Source of the DNA: Bacteroidota bacterium
GTDB taxonomy: Bacteria > Bacteroidota > Bacteroidia > Chitinophagales > Chitinophagaceae
Direction of reading: 5' to 3'
Length of the DNA: 8,562 nt
Assembly (NCBI GenBank): GCA_023386855.1
Contig: JAEWIW010000387.1
Location: 1-8,562 of the forward strand
In this document: in pieces, positions 1 to 6,576 of the stretch
How the letters are laid out: every line of letters begins with the position of its first letter
Position numbering within the stretch: the first letter of the stretch is position 1
Translations under genes and position numbers: made by a program
The notes under the pieces: model-generated
What the model saw: only the letters and a program-made list of their open reading frames with translations
Database searches by the model: none
Told to the model about the DNA's origin: nothing

Positions 1-1
1 C

Positions 2-193
2 ATGTCGCAAAGCATTGATTTTATCAGTAACAGGAAAGGTCTTGCAATAGGTAATGGCATGGTGTTTTACCTCATGCACCTTATACCGCTTGTAGGATGG
101 ATACTTGCCCCTGCATATGCTGTGATAGCGGCCACCCTGAGTTTATACCATAGCAAGGATACCAATATCGGTGGTGTTCATATCGACCTTTGA
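2..193 (+). CDS. EI24/CysZ-like membrane protein, C-terminal fragment
   Basis: Only the last 63 residues are in the window. The frame is open to the left edge, so the ATG at position 2 is probably internal and the gene starts outside. The fragment has a hydrophobic segment at about residues 18-46, containing GNGMVFYLMHLIPLVGWILA followed by PAYAVIAAT. This glycine- and proline-rich pattern is typical of the last transmembrane hairpin of EI24-domain proteins, the family that includes the sulfate transporter CysZ. Members of this family in Bacteroidota are usually annotated only as EI24 domain-containing proteins, and sulfate transport should not be assumed. The stop lies 20 nt before the methyltransferase ATG on the same strand, so co-transcription is likely. 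The family call is moderately certain because most of the protein is missing. Confidence 0.6.
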   Translation: MSQSIDFISNRKGLAIGNGMVFYLMHLIPLVGWILAPAYAVIAATLSLYHSKDTNIGGVHIDL

Positions 194-213
194 TCATATT
201 TCAATTATATTCC

Positions 214-921
214 ATGCAGCATCCATCAGCCATTGTTTACCTTATTCCTTCCGTTTTATATACAGGAGCAACAGAAACCATTCCTGCTTATGTACTGGAT
301 GCAATAAAGGACTGCAATGTCTTTTTTGTAGAAAATGAACGATCAGCAAGAAGATACCTGAAATCGATATGGAAAGAAATGGTGATCGATGATTATAAAT
401 GGGTAACGATTCATAAAGCGGAAGAACAGGTGCGGTCAATGTTCCGTGATCACCTGAAAAAAGGTGATCATATTGGCATCATCAGTGAAGCAGGTTGTCC
501 TGGTGTTGCAGATCCCGGCCAGTTGCTGGTAGATGTGGCGCAAAAAGCAGGAGCACTCGTGAAACCTTTGGTGGGGCCAAGTTCCATATTACTTGCCCTG
601 ATGGCGAGCGGATTGAACGGGCAACAGTTCATGTTCAAGGGCTATCTTCCTATTGATCATTCTGAAAGAAATAAAGCCATCAGGTCAATGGAAGAATATT
701 CACTTATTCATCAATGCACGATGATCTTTATTGAAACCCCTTATCGCAATAACCAATTGCTTGAAAGTCTTTTGAAACATTGCCGCCCTTCAACAAGGTT
801 ATGCATTGCCATCAATATCACATCACCAGGGGAAAATATCAGGACTAAATCAATAGCTGAATGGAAACAGGCTCTCCCGGTTATCCCGAAAGAGCCTGCA
901 ATATTTCTTATTGGTGCCTGA
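214..921 (+). CDS. SAM-dependent methyltransferase, RsmI-like (tetrapyrrole methylase fold)
   Basis: This 235-residue protein belongs to the tetrapyrrole/corrin methylase superfamily and is closest to RsmI, which 2'-O-methylates C1402 of 16S rRNA. Visible signatures are an N-terminal beta strand IVYLIPSVL, the glycine-rich loop SEAGCPGVADPG at 91-102 (RsmI has SDAGTP..DPG), VGPSSILLALMASGL at 120-134, FKGYLP at 141-146 and ETPYRNN at 174-180 (ESPHR in RsmI). It lacks the extra C-terminal part of 280-290 residue RsmI proteins, as is usual for the short Bacteroidota form, so the exact rRNA target is inferred. An upstream TTG at 190 would lengthen it by 8 residues and overlap the previous stop. 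I prefer the ATG at 214 because homologous proteins begin just before the first strand. It ends 3 nt from the stop of a convergent gene. The last part of the coding region also contains a strong inverted repeat. Confidence 0.88.
   Translation: MQHPSAIVYLIPSVLYTGATETIPAYVLDAIKDCNVFFVENERSARRYLKSIWKEMVIDDYKWVTIHKAEEQVRSMFRDHLKKGDHIGIISEAGCPGVADPGQLLVDVAQKAGALVKPLVGPSSILLALMASGLNGQQFMFKGYLPIDHSERNKAIRSMEEYSLIHQCTMIFIETPYRNNQLLESLLKHCRPSTRLCIAINITSPGENIRTKSIAEWKQALPVIPKEPAIFLIGA
868..898 (-). terminator. Hairpin inside the convergent CDS, probable terminator of the minus-strand peptidase operon
   Basis: Arms CAGGCTCT (868-875) and AGAGCCTG (891-898) are perfect complements, with an inner CGG/CCG pair (878-880, 886-888). 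In minus-strand RNA the intervening bases form two U-G wobbles, giving a continuous 13-bp stem with a 5-nt loop. In plus-strand RNA they are C-A mismatches. The hairpin begins 26 nt after the stop of the minus-strand gene ending at 925. The following U tract is weak (UUUCC), so this is a candidate rather than a classical terminator. It lies wholly within the methyltransferase coding region. Confidence 0.45.
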
Positions 922-924
922 TGA

Positions 925-1302
925 TTATCTCCTCACTTCACGAATGGAGATAATACTGTCCACTATATAGTTGGTATATCCCCTCCAGGGAATGGCATGA
1001 AGATATTCCTTGTAATGGAGTTCCACTTCCTTCCCGTTACTCACCATTAAAGTATTGGCTACCTTCGGATCTGAAATGGAAAACTCGAATTCATATGATT
1101 GCACTGTTCCAGGTGCCCGTGAACGAAGGCCGCTTTGAATGAGTTTGCCCTCGTAGGTTTTGAAGAGGTATCCTTTTTTCACAACATAGTTCAACTCGCC
1201 GGCTTTTACTCCTTCCCCAAATACCCAGTAATAACGCCAGTACATAAACCCCGCCAGTAGCAATACTACAATGAATATAATAAGTCCAAGGAATCGTTTC
1301 AT
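925..1302 (-). CDS. Small single-pass membrane protein of unknown function
   Basis: The 125-residue protein has an N-terminal hydrophobic helix at about residues 4-21 (FLGLIIFIVVLLLAGFMY) and then a roughly 100-residue soluble part. The helix is either an uncleaved anchor or a signal peptide; I see no clear cleavage site. The soluble part contains FGEGVKAGELNYVVKKGYLF, KTYEGKLIQSG and the C-terminal ELHYKEY...PWRGYTNYIVDSI. This pattern is conserved in a Bacteroidota family often labelled '6-phosphogluconate dehydrogenase' in databases. That label cannot be right here: there is no Rossmann nucleotide-binding motif and the protein is about a quarter of the enzyme's length. The ATG lies 10 nt after the stop of the M28 peptidase, so the two are probably co-transcribed. 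Function is unknown; a periplasm-facing domain anchored in the inner membrane is the most I can infer. Confidence 0.82.
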   Translation of the reverse strand: MKRFLGLIIFIVVLLLAGFMYWRYYWVFGEGVKAGELNYVVKKGYLFKTYEGKLIQSGLRSRAPGTVQSYEFEFSISDPKVANTLMVSNGKEVELHYKEYLHAIPWRGYTNYIVDSIISIREVRR

Positions 1303-1312
1303 ATAGATTGAT

Positions 1313-2683
1313 TTATTCTAATCCGTATTTATCCACCAGGTAAATCAATGCAGCCATATTGATGGCGCCAAGTTCAAGCTCTCTTTTATTCACTGCTTCA
1401 AATACATCACCGGGAGAATGATGAACATCGAAATAACGTTGTGTGTCCGGTTCCAGTCCTGCCACCGGGGTACCGAAAGTTCCGTTCAAAGGCCCGATAT
1501 CAGCACCTCCACCACCTTTGTTGATGAATGCGGTTTGATATGGAACCAGCAAGGGAAGCCATGCCTGGACTTTTTTCAACTGGGCATCAGAGCCACTGAA
1601 ACCAAAGCCTCTTGGGGTAAAACCACCGGCATCACTTTCCAGTGCGAAGTAATGTTTCTCGTTCTTTTCTTTAGCCTGTTTTGCATAAGCTGTTCCTCCA
1701 CGAAGTCCATTTTCTTCATTGGCAAATAATACCGCGCGGATCGATCTTCTTGGCTTGTAGCCCAGTTTCTTCAGCACATTCAGTACTTCGATCGATTGAA
1801 CGCAACCTGCACCATCATCATGCGCACCTTCACCGGTATCCCAGCTATCGATATGCCCCCCGATAGTGATGTATTCATTGGGAAACTCCGAACCGGTGAT
1901 TTCACCGATCACGTTATGACCAATCGTATCGGGAAGATTTCTGGCGTTACTGATCATTTCGATTATTCCCTTATTATTCTTCAACAATGTAGAAAGTTTG
2001 TCGGCATGTTGCAAGCCAACGGCCAGTGCCGGTATTTTAGGAAATGAATCGTTATAATGAAGCGATCCAGTATGGGGATGATTATCGGTAGAATGCGACA
2101 TGGAGCGGATGATCACACCTACTGCACCATATTTTGCGGCGCGGCTGGCCCCGTCTGACCGGTACTTCACTGCATCGCCATAAGAATGGAAAGTGCGGAT
2201 GAAAGTGGGAACAAATGCATAGTTGTAAAATACGATCTTACCCTTTACCTGTTCTTTCTTTTTCTCCAGGTCATCGAAGGAAGTCACTTCGATCACTGGT
2301 GCCTTGATCTTCTTTCCACCGGTTCCTTCTGAATTACCCAAAGCCAGTACATTCAGTGGCAGCCTGTTTTTTCCATATACAAAAACTGCGGATTCCTTTG
2401 CTCCCCTTACCCAATGCGGCACCATGCATTCCTGTAACCAGGCTTTATCAGCACCTGCATTATTCATGGCATTCAAACCCCATGCTTCAGCCTTATAACT
2501 TGCCGGTGAGCCTGCCAGTCGTGCTCCAACTTTCCTGGTTAGCTGGCGAAGGTTATCATAAGATTGACCATTGGTAAGGATCTCATCAGCGATACGGCGA
2601 ATGAATAAAGAGTCTTCATTAACCTGCGCCATAACATGAAGAGAACACAGCAGAGAGAAAAGGAATAACAGTTTTTTCATCAT
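1313..2683 (-). CDS. Secreted M28-family zinc peptidase with PA-domain insert (carboxypeptidase Q-like)
   Basis: This 456-residue protein has a signal peptide (MMKKLLFLFSLLCSLHVMAQ) with likely cleavage at about residue 19-20, pointing to the periplasm or outside. The catalytic M28 domain surrounds a PA-like insert at about 95-245. Metal and catalytic residues are visible: H277 in GGHIDSWD, D289 in AHDDGAG, E323 (general base) and E324 in ANEENGLRGG, D351 in ESDAGG and H421/H422 in HHSPGD. The spacing H-12-D-34-E matches my recollection of human plasma glutamate carboxypeptidase (CPQ, M28B), so an aminopeptidase or dipeptidase activity on exported peptides is likely. No T9SS C-terminal sorting domain follows, since the protein ends at DKYGLE just after the catalytic domain. 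Two adjacent ATG codons start the gene; the second, at 2680, is equally possible. It heads a two-gene minus-strand unit. Confidence 0.93.
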   Translation of the reverse strand: MMKKLLFLFSLLCSLHVMAQVNEDSLFIRRIADEILTNGQSYDNLRQLTRKVGARLAGSPASYKAEAWGLNAMNNAGADKAWLQECMVPHWVRGAKESAVFVYGKNRLPLNVLALGNSEGTGGKKIKAPVIEVTSFDDLEKKKEQVKGKIVFYNYAFVPTFIRTFHSYGDAVKYRSDGASRAAKYGAVGVIIRSMSHSTDNHPHTGSLHYNDSFPKIPALAVGLQHADKLSTLLKNNKGIIEMISNARNLPDTIGHNVIGEITGSEFPNEYITIGGHIDSWDTGEGAHDDGAGCVQSIEVLNVLKKLGYKPRRSIRAVLFANEENGLRGGTAYAKQAKEKNEKHYFALESDAGGFTPRGFGFSGSDAQLKKVQAWLPLLVPYQTAFINKGGGGADIGPLNGTFGTPVAGLEPDTQRYFDVHHSPGDVFEAVNKRELELGAINMAALIYLVDKYGLE

Positions 2684-2699
2684 GCAAAAAAATTATGGC

Positions 2700-2707
2700 T
2701 AAAGGTA
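2700..2707 (-). promoter_or_regulatory. Candidate -7 promoter element for the M28 peptidase operon
   Basis: On the minus strand the sequence reads TACCTTTA, one base from the Bacteroidota -7 consensus TAnnTTTG, and lies 16 nt upstream of the peptidase ATG. A convincing -33 TTG at the usual spacing was not found. The placement in a 100-nt divergent intergenic region supports a promoter, but the assignment is by pattern only. Confidence 0.35.
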
Positions 2708-2758
2708 TTGAATTGTTGGTCAGAACATCCACGATTACTCCACCAGCAAAATTTCTTT

Positions 2759-2766
2759 TACCTTCG
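2759..2766 (+). promoter_or_regulatory. Candidate -7 promoter element for bshA
   Basis: TACCTTCG matches the Bacteroidota -7 consensus TAnnTTTG at all but one base and sits 17 nt upstream of the bshA ATG. No clear -33 TTG lies at the expected distance. A short leader with no Shine-Dalgarno sequence is typical of this phylum. Confidence 0.35.
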
Positions 2767-2783
2767 AACACTAATCTTCACAT

Positions 2784-3902
2784 ATGCGCATTGGAATTGT
2801 ATGTTATCCCACCTTCGGAGGCAGTGGTGTATTGGCAACCGAATTGGGAAAAGCTCTTGCAGATAAAGGTCACCAGGTTCACTTCATTACTTACCAGCAG
2901 CCGGTGAGGCTGATTGAATTCAATGCCAATATCTTCTATCATGAAGTGCGGGTGCCCACTTACCCACTGTTTGATTATCCTCCTTATGAAACGGCCTTAT
3001 CCAGTACGATGGTGGATGTAATTGTAAACAATCATATCGACCTGCTGCATGTTCATTATGCCATACCTCATGCATCTGCTGCATACATGGCCAAGAAGAT
3101 ACTTGAAACCCAGGGCAAGAAGATTCCCGTGATCACTACATTGCATGGAACCGATATCACCCTGGTAGGAAGGGATAAAACCTTTGCTCCTGTTGCCGCC
3201 TTTTCGATCAACCAGTCGGATGCCATTACCGCGGTTTCAGCTAACCTGAGAGATGAGACCTATAAACTTTTCAAGATTGAAAAGGAGATCCAGGTGATCC
3301 AGAATTTCGTTGATGTGGAACGATTCAGGAAGAAGCCGATCGATGCCTTTAAGAAAGTGATCGCGCCGAATGGCGAGAAGATCGTGTTACATGCATCCAA
3401 CTTCAGGAAAGTGAAGAGGGTTGAAGACGTAGTCCGGATATTTGCAGAGATCATCAAAGAGGTTCCAGCCAAATTATTATTTGTAGGCGATGGTCCGGAA
3501 AGGCCGGCAGCCGAGGAATTATCCAGGGAACTGAAGATCTGCGATGATATGCGCTTCGTGGGAAGGCAGGAACAGATGGAGGAGATCGTTGCCATATCTG
3601 ATCTTTTCCTGCTGACCTCTGAATATGAAAGTTTTGGACTGGCCGCACTGGAAGCCATGGCTGCCGGGGTGCCGGTGATCTCTACCAATGCCGGCGGATT
3701 ACCCGAAATTAATATTGATGGGCAAACCGGTTACCTCTCGAATGTGGGAGATGTCAGCAGCATGAGCGCTCATGCAATAGAATTACTAAAGGATGAGGAG
3801 AAACTGGCGAGGTTCCGCAACAATGCAATGCTCCAGGCCGATAAGTTTGACCTGCACAACGTGGTGCCGATCTACGAAAAACTTTACGATTCTTTTCTTT
3901 GA
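2784..3902 (+). CDS. bshA: N-acetyl-alpha-D-glucosaminyl L-malate synthase BshA (bacillithiol biosynthesis)
   Basis: BshA is a GT4-family retaining glycosyltransferase that joins GlcNAc from UDP-GlcNAc to L-malate, the first step of bacillithiol synthesis in the cytoplasm. The 372 residues match the usual length of about 375. The N-terminal donor/acceptor loop MRIGIVCYPTFGGSGV is diagnostic, with GGSG at 12-15. Further marks are HVHYAIPHA at 89-97, TTLHGTDITLVG at 118-129, NFVDVERF at 174-181, HASNFRKVKR at 203-212, FVGDGPE at 233-239, and the GT4 EX7E motif formed by E282 and E290 in YESFGLAALEAMAAGVPVI. The ATG at 2784 opens exactly at the conserved start. The deacetylase BshB and the cysteine ligase BshC are not in this window, which is common because the pathway is often scattered. 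The gene is monocistronic here, between a divergent promoter region and a palindromic terminator-like element. Confidence 0.96.
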   Translation: MRIGIVCYPTFGGSGVLATELGKALADKGHQVHFITYQQPVRLIEFNANIFYHEVRVPTYPLFDYPPYETALSSTMVDVIVNNHIDLLHVHYAIPHASAAYMAKKILETQGKKIPVITTLHGTDITLVGRDKTFAPVAAFSINQSDAITAVSANLRDETYKLFKIEKEIQVIQNFVDVERFRKKPIDAFKKVIAPNGEKIVLHASNFRKVKRVEDVVRIFAEIIKEVPAKLLFVGDGPERPAAEELSRELKICDDMRFVGRQEQMEEIVAISDLFLLTSEYESFGLAALEAMAAGVPVISTNAGGLPEINIDGQTGYLSNVGDVSSMSAHAIELLKDEEKLARFRNNAMLQADKFDLHNVVPIYEKLYDSFL

Positions 3903-3910
3903 TGGGATAC

Positions 3911-3938
3911 CCCCGTGGCACGGCCCCGTGCCACGGGG
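3911..3938. repeat. Perfect GC-rich palindrome between convergent bshA and envC (bidirectional terminator or REP-like element)
   Basis: Arm CCCCGTGGCACGG (3911-3923) and arm CCGTGCCACGGGG (3926-3938) are exact reverse complements separated by CC. Of the 28 bases, 24 are G or C, far above the surroundings. Each arm contains a smaller palindrome, CCGTG-N-CACGG (3913-3923 and 3926-3936), so the element is nested. It begins 8 nt after the bshA stop and 1 nt past the envC stop. A short T-rich run (TCTATTTTC) follows on the plus strand, while the minus side is not T-rich. A bidirectional terminator is the simplest reading; a dispersed REP-like unit is an alternative. Confidence 0.7.
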
Positions 3939-3939
3939 T

Positions 3940-5235
3940 CTATTTTCGACGTAACCAGGCTTCGGGATCCATGTTCCTGTTCTCCTGTAATAAAAGGAAA
4001 TCCACTTCTCCTTCACCGCCGGCTTTTCCTAATACCTGCCCAGCTTTTACTTTACTTCCCTTGGATACGCTTACTGAAGAGAGGCCGCTATAGGTAGTGA
4101 AGTATTTACCATGACGAACCAATACCACCGATACTCCTTCGATATCGAACACCGATGATACATCACCGTCGAACACCGCTTTCACGGAAGCGCCTGGATT
4201 AGTCTCTATGGTAATACCCGGGTTATTTCCCACTATCTTGGTTCCTTCAATTCCATAGTTTCCAAATGGAGTCTTAATCACACCTGCATCTACAGGCCAT
4301 GGCAACCTTCCTTTATTCTTTTCAAAGTTGTCGGAAACGATCATCCCTTCTGGAGTAGCTTCAAATACACTTTTCCTGGCTTCACCAACATTTTTGCTGG
4401 CAGCAGGGGCGGCCGGGGTAGCGGCGGTTTTTGTGCCGGCAGGTTCAGCTGCCTCTTTAGCCTTTGCTGCTGCTTCCCTTTTCTTCAGTTCCTCTAACTC
4501 ACGCAAACGGGCCAGCCTTGCTTCCCTTTCAATAGCTGCACGGATGGCTGATCTCAACTTGGTATCGGCTCTTTTTTTGGCTGCAAGTTCTTTGGATAAC
4601 TGGTTCTCCTTCGATTTCAGCTTTGAAACAAACACATCTTTTTCCTTCTTCTCATCAAGCAATACCAGCTTCTCTTTTTGTTGCTTTTCCAGTACATCAT
4701 CCTTTTCCTTCCTTGAACGTTCAAGACCGGAGATCTTTTGCTGCAGCAGGTCCTGGGTGTTACGGATATTGACCGCATGCTGTTCACGGAAGCGACGATA
4801 ACTTTTCAGGTATTCCACTCTTTTAAGCGCATCATTGAAGCTTGCCGATGAAAAGATAAAATTCAGGAAATCGTAATTGTTGCGGTTCTTATAAGCATAC
4901 ACGATGCTCTTCTCGTATTGAAGTTTAAGGGTATCCAATTCTTTTTTCAGTTTCGAGATCTCATTCCGCGAAACATTGATATTACCCTGGATGGAATTGA
5001 TCTGCTTATTGATATTATTAATGGCTGCTTCCCGCAGGCGAAGTTTTTTCTGCAGCAGGGCTAGCTGGCCGAGCGATTCTTTACGGTTGCGTTTGGTTTG
5101 GTCAAGTGATCTTTTTACATCTTCAATCTGCCGCTGTATATCCGCTCTCTGTTTTTCAAGTTCAGCCCTGTTCTGGGCATTCACTGCCCCTGCTGTCAAC
5201 ATGAATACCACGATAAGAAAAACTATTTTTTGCAT
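3940..5235 (-). CDS. EnvC-like murein hydrolase activator: coiled coil plus degenerate LytM (M23) domain
   Basis: The 431-residue protein has a signal peptide with likely cleavage after VNA (residue 20), so it acts in the periplasm. Residues 22-115 and 155-255 are long, highly charged coiled coils. An Ala/Pro/Lys-rich linker follows at about 255-282 (EAAAKAKEAAEPAG, TPAAPAAS). The C-terminal LytM domain covers about 310-430, recognisable from LPWPVDAGVIKTPFG, a GITI strand, VKAVFDGDV and KVKAGQVLGKAG. The zinc-site histidines of active M23 peptidases are not at their usual positions: NPGITIET replaces the HxGxD region and VDFLLLQ replaces the HLHFE region. This matches E. coli EnvC, which has lost catalysis and instead activates N-acetylmuramyl-L-alanine amidases at division. 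A regulatory role is therefore inferred. The gene lies 70 nt downstream of the DUF4292 lipoprotein gene and is probably the last gene of that run. It ends with TAG next to the palindrome. Confidence 0.9.
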   Translation of the reverse strand: MQKIVFLIVVFMLTAGAVNAQNRAELEKQRADIQRQIEDVKRSLDQTKRNRKESLGQLALLQKKLRLREAAINNINKQINSIQGNINVSRNEISKLKKELDTLKLQYEKSIVYAYKNRNNYDFLNFIFSSASFNDALKRVEYLKSYRRFREQHAVNIRNTQDLLQQKISGLERSRKEKDDVLEKQQKEKLVLLDEKKEKDVFVSKLKSKENQLSKELAAKKRADTKLRSAIRAAIEREARLARLRELEELKKREAAAKAKEAAEPAGTKTAATPAAPAASKNVGEARKSVFEATPEGMIVSDNFEKNKGRLPWPVDAGVIKTPFGNYGIEGTKIVGNNPGITIETNPGASVKAVFDGDVSSVFDIEGVSVVLVRHGKYFTTYSGLSSVSVSKGSKVKAGQVLGKAGGEGEVDFLLLQENRNMDPEAWLRRK

Positions 5236-5270
5236 GCAGGCTTTTTTAGAATGTAACGATACCAGTCCCT

Positions 5271-5286
5271 AAACGGGTAAACGGGT
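5271..5286. repeat. 8-bp tandem direct repeat upstream of envC
   Basis: AAACGGGT occurs twice, head to tail, at 5271-5278 and 5279-5286, in the 70-nt gap between the DUF4292 gene and envC. Read toward envC it is ACCCGTTT twice. It could be a paired regulator site or a chance slippage duplication. The sequence alone does not decide. Confidence 0.5.
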
Positions 5287-5305
5287 TATTCCTGTTGCTT
5301 AACGC

Positions 5306-6121
5306 TTATTTTCTTTTATAATTTTTCGGAACCGGGAACGGAAAGTTTAATGGTTCGTTAAAAGAAAACTGTTTGTATTGCATTTCGATATCGATCTTGC
5401 TTTTTTCTGATGCGGTAATCTTCCTGCTGGTGGGGAAATGAATATCCCCTCGGGTCTCATATCCACCGTAAGAAATCAGCGCAGTTCTTGCACGGGTTTC
5501 ATCAATATCATCCAGCTTGCTGGTCAGCAGTAGCCTGTCGGCATCGGTCACTGTTAACAGGTGCTTGAAGAGTGGCCCGATATTGATCAGGGAAATGGAA
5601 TTCTCCTGCCTTTTGTAGGATATGATATTGCTGTCGAGCTGAACAGGGTTCCCGATAAGGAGATTCTGAACATCATAGAAGGAGAACGGGATATGTGACA
5701 CTTCGTTAAGATAGGTCGCGCTTCTTGCCTGGATCTCCTTGTCAATTTTATTCAACACTTTCACACTATCGGGAGTGATCAGTATCCTGAAGGCTTCGAT
5801 ACCCAGGGCTGCATTAATACTCACCCAGATCACGCTGTCTTTCTTCATGCGGAGAAATGCATTGAAGTCACTTTTCTTACCATCACTTCCCACAAAATCA
5901 ACTTTCACCTTGCCGGAGAAAGTGTTGAAGTCAATGATATTATTCTTTACATCTTCATATACTCCTGCAATGAATTTAAGCGAATCGGCCTTTGTATCCA
6001 CCCTTGCTACCGCAACCGAATCCCTGGAAGCGATCGCACCGGAAATTTTCCTGGTCGACCTGCAGCTGCTGAAAATGACTAACAGGAGCAATACCAAATA
6101 GAGCCTTGAAAAATCTTTCAT
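5306..6121 (-). CDS. DUF4292 domain-containing lipoprotein
   Basis: The 271-residue protein starts with a lipoprotein signal peptide: hydrophobic LYLVLLLLVIFSSC with lipidated Cys20. The residues after the cysteine (RSTRK) are basic, not the acidic export signal known for surface lipoproteins in Bacteroidota, so a periplasm-facing position is more likely. The rest consists of alternating beta-rich stretches: FSGKVKVDF (68-76), FNAFLRMKKDSVIWVSI (86-102), FRILITPDSVKVLNK (111-125) and IDIEMQYKQFSFNEPLNFPF (243-262). This order is typical of DUF4292, a Bacteroidota family whose layout resembles the LolA/LolB lipoprotein-carrier fold. A role in lipoprotein or outer-membrane assembly is inference only. 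It starts 3 nt after the dut stop, showing tight operon packing, and envC follows after 70 nt. Confidence 0.87.
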   Translation of the reverse strand: MKDFSRLYLVLLLLVIFSSCRSTRKISGAIASRDSVAVARVDTKADSLKFIAGVYEDVKNNIIDFNTFSGKVKVDFVGSDGKKSDFNAFLRMKKDSVIWVSINAALGIEAFRILITPDSVKVLNKIDKEIQARSATYLNEVSHIPFSFYDVQNLLIGNPVQLDSNIISYKRQENSISLINIGPLFKHLLTVTDADRLLLTSKLDDIDETRARTALISYGGYETRGDIHFPTSRKITASEKSKIDIEMQYKQFSFNEPLNFPFPVPKNYKRK

Positions 6122-6124
6122 AAT

Positions 6125-6568
6125 TTATACTTTACCTGTATGGCCAAAGCCGCCTTCATTTCTCGCGGTAACCTTTATTTTTTTTACTTCTTTCCATTTC
6201 ACTTTTTCATAGCGGGCTACAACCATCTGTGCAATTCTGTCGCCAGGCCTGATCCTTTGTTCCTCTTTCGAATGGTTGATAAGAATTACCTTGATCTCTC
6301 CACGGTAATCGCTGTCGATCGTTCCCGGGCTGTTCAGACAGGTGATGCCCTGCTTGATGGCCAGTCCACTTCTTGGTCGTACCTGTGCTTCATATCCATC
6401 GGGCAGTTCGATAAAGAGTCCGGTTGGAACAAGCGCCCTGTCCCCGGGCTGAAGGATCATTTCTTCCAAAATGTTTGCCCTGAGATCCATACCGGCAGAA
6501 CCTTCGGTTGCATATTCGGGTAATGCATTGGCCGACTGGTTAAGGATCCTGACTTTCAGTTTTGACAT
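6125..6568 (-). CDS. dut: dUTP diphosphatase
   Basis: Dut hydrolyses dUTP to dUMP and pyrophosphate, keeping uracil out of DNA and supplying dUMP for thymidylate synthesis; it acts as a cytoplasmic trimer. All five family motifs are present: I AGMDLRA (25-31), II PRSGLA (65-70), [14 protein letters not shown] (82-92) with the catalytic-water Asp, IV RIAQMVV (111-117) and [11 protein letters not shown] (136-145). Motif V has GHTG where many bacteria have GSTG; I recall this variant in Bacteroidota. I chose the ATG at 6568, giving 147 residues. An in-frame TTG at 6574 would add two residues but has no support. The ATG is 8 nt after the ispF stop, and the DUF4292 gene follows 3 nt after the dut stop, so ispF-dut-DUF4292 should be one transcript. 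A TAGATTTG sequence (6572-6579), overlapping the ispF stop, matches the -7 consensus and could add internal transcription. Confidence 0.96.
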   Translation of the reverse strand: MSKLKVRILNQSANALPEYATEGSAGMDLRANILEEMILQPGDRALVPTGLFIELPDGYEAQVRPRSGLAIKQGITCLNSPGTIDSDYRGEIKVILINHSKEEQRIRPGDRIAQMVVARYEKVKWKEVKKIKVTARNEGGFGHTGKV

Positions 6569-6576
6569 GCGCAAAT

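Noticed and set aside
190..213. TTG start for the methyltransferase, overlapping the preceding stop
   Set aside because: It would add eight residues not expected in the family; the ATG at 214 starts just before the first conserved strand.
1418..2047. Several overlapping plus-strand open frames of 60-100 codons
   Set aside because: All are antisense to the M28 peptidase, where all metal ligands are encoded on the minus strand.
2695..2907. Plus-strand frame of 70 codons starting in the divergent promoter region
   Set aside because: It runs out of frame into bshA and its peptide has no conserved features; the promoter-like elements explain the region better.
3260..3688. 142-codon minus-strand open frame
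   Set aside because: It lies fully inside bshA, whose reading is certain, and shows no family motif.
4328..4801. 157-codon plus-strand open frame, very rich in Ser, Phe and Ala
   Set aside because: It is the antisense of the envC coiled-coil and Ala-rich linker; the composition is what the complement of Lys/Glu/Ala codons gives, and there is no recognisable domain or promoter.
5739..6101. 120-codon plus-strand open frame
   Set aside because: Antisense to the DUF4292 lipoprotein gene, which has a clear lipobox and tight operon spacing.
6140..6523. 127-codon plus-strand open frame
   Set aside because: Antisense shadow of dut, whose five motifs are intact on the minus strand.
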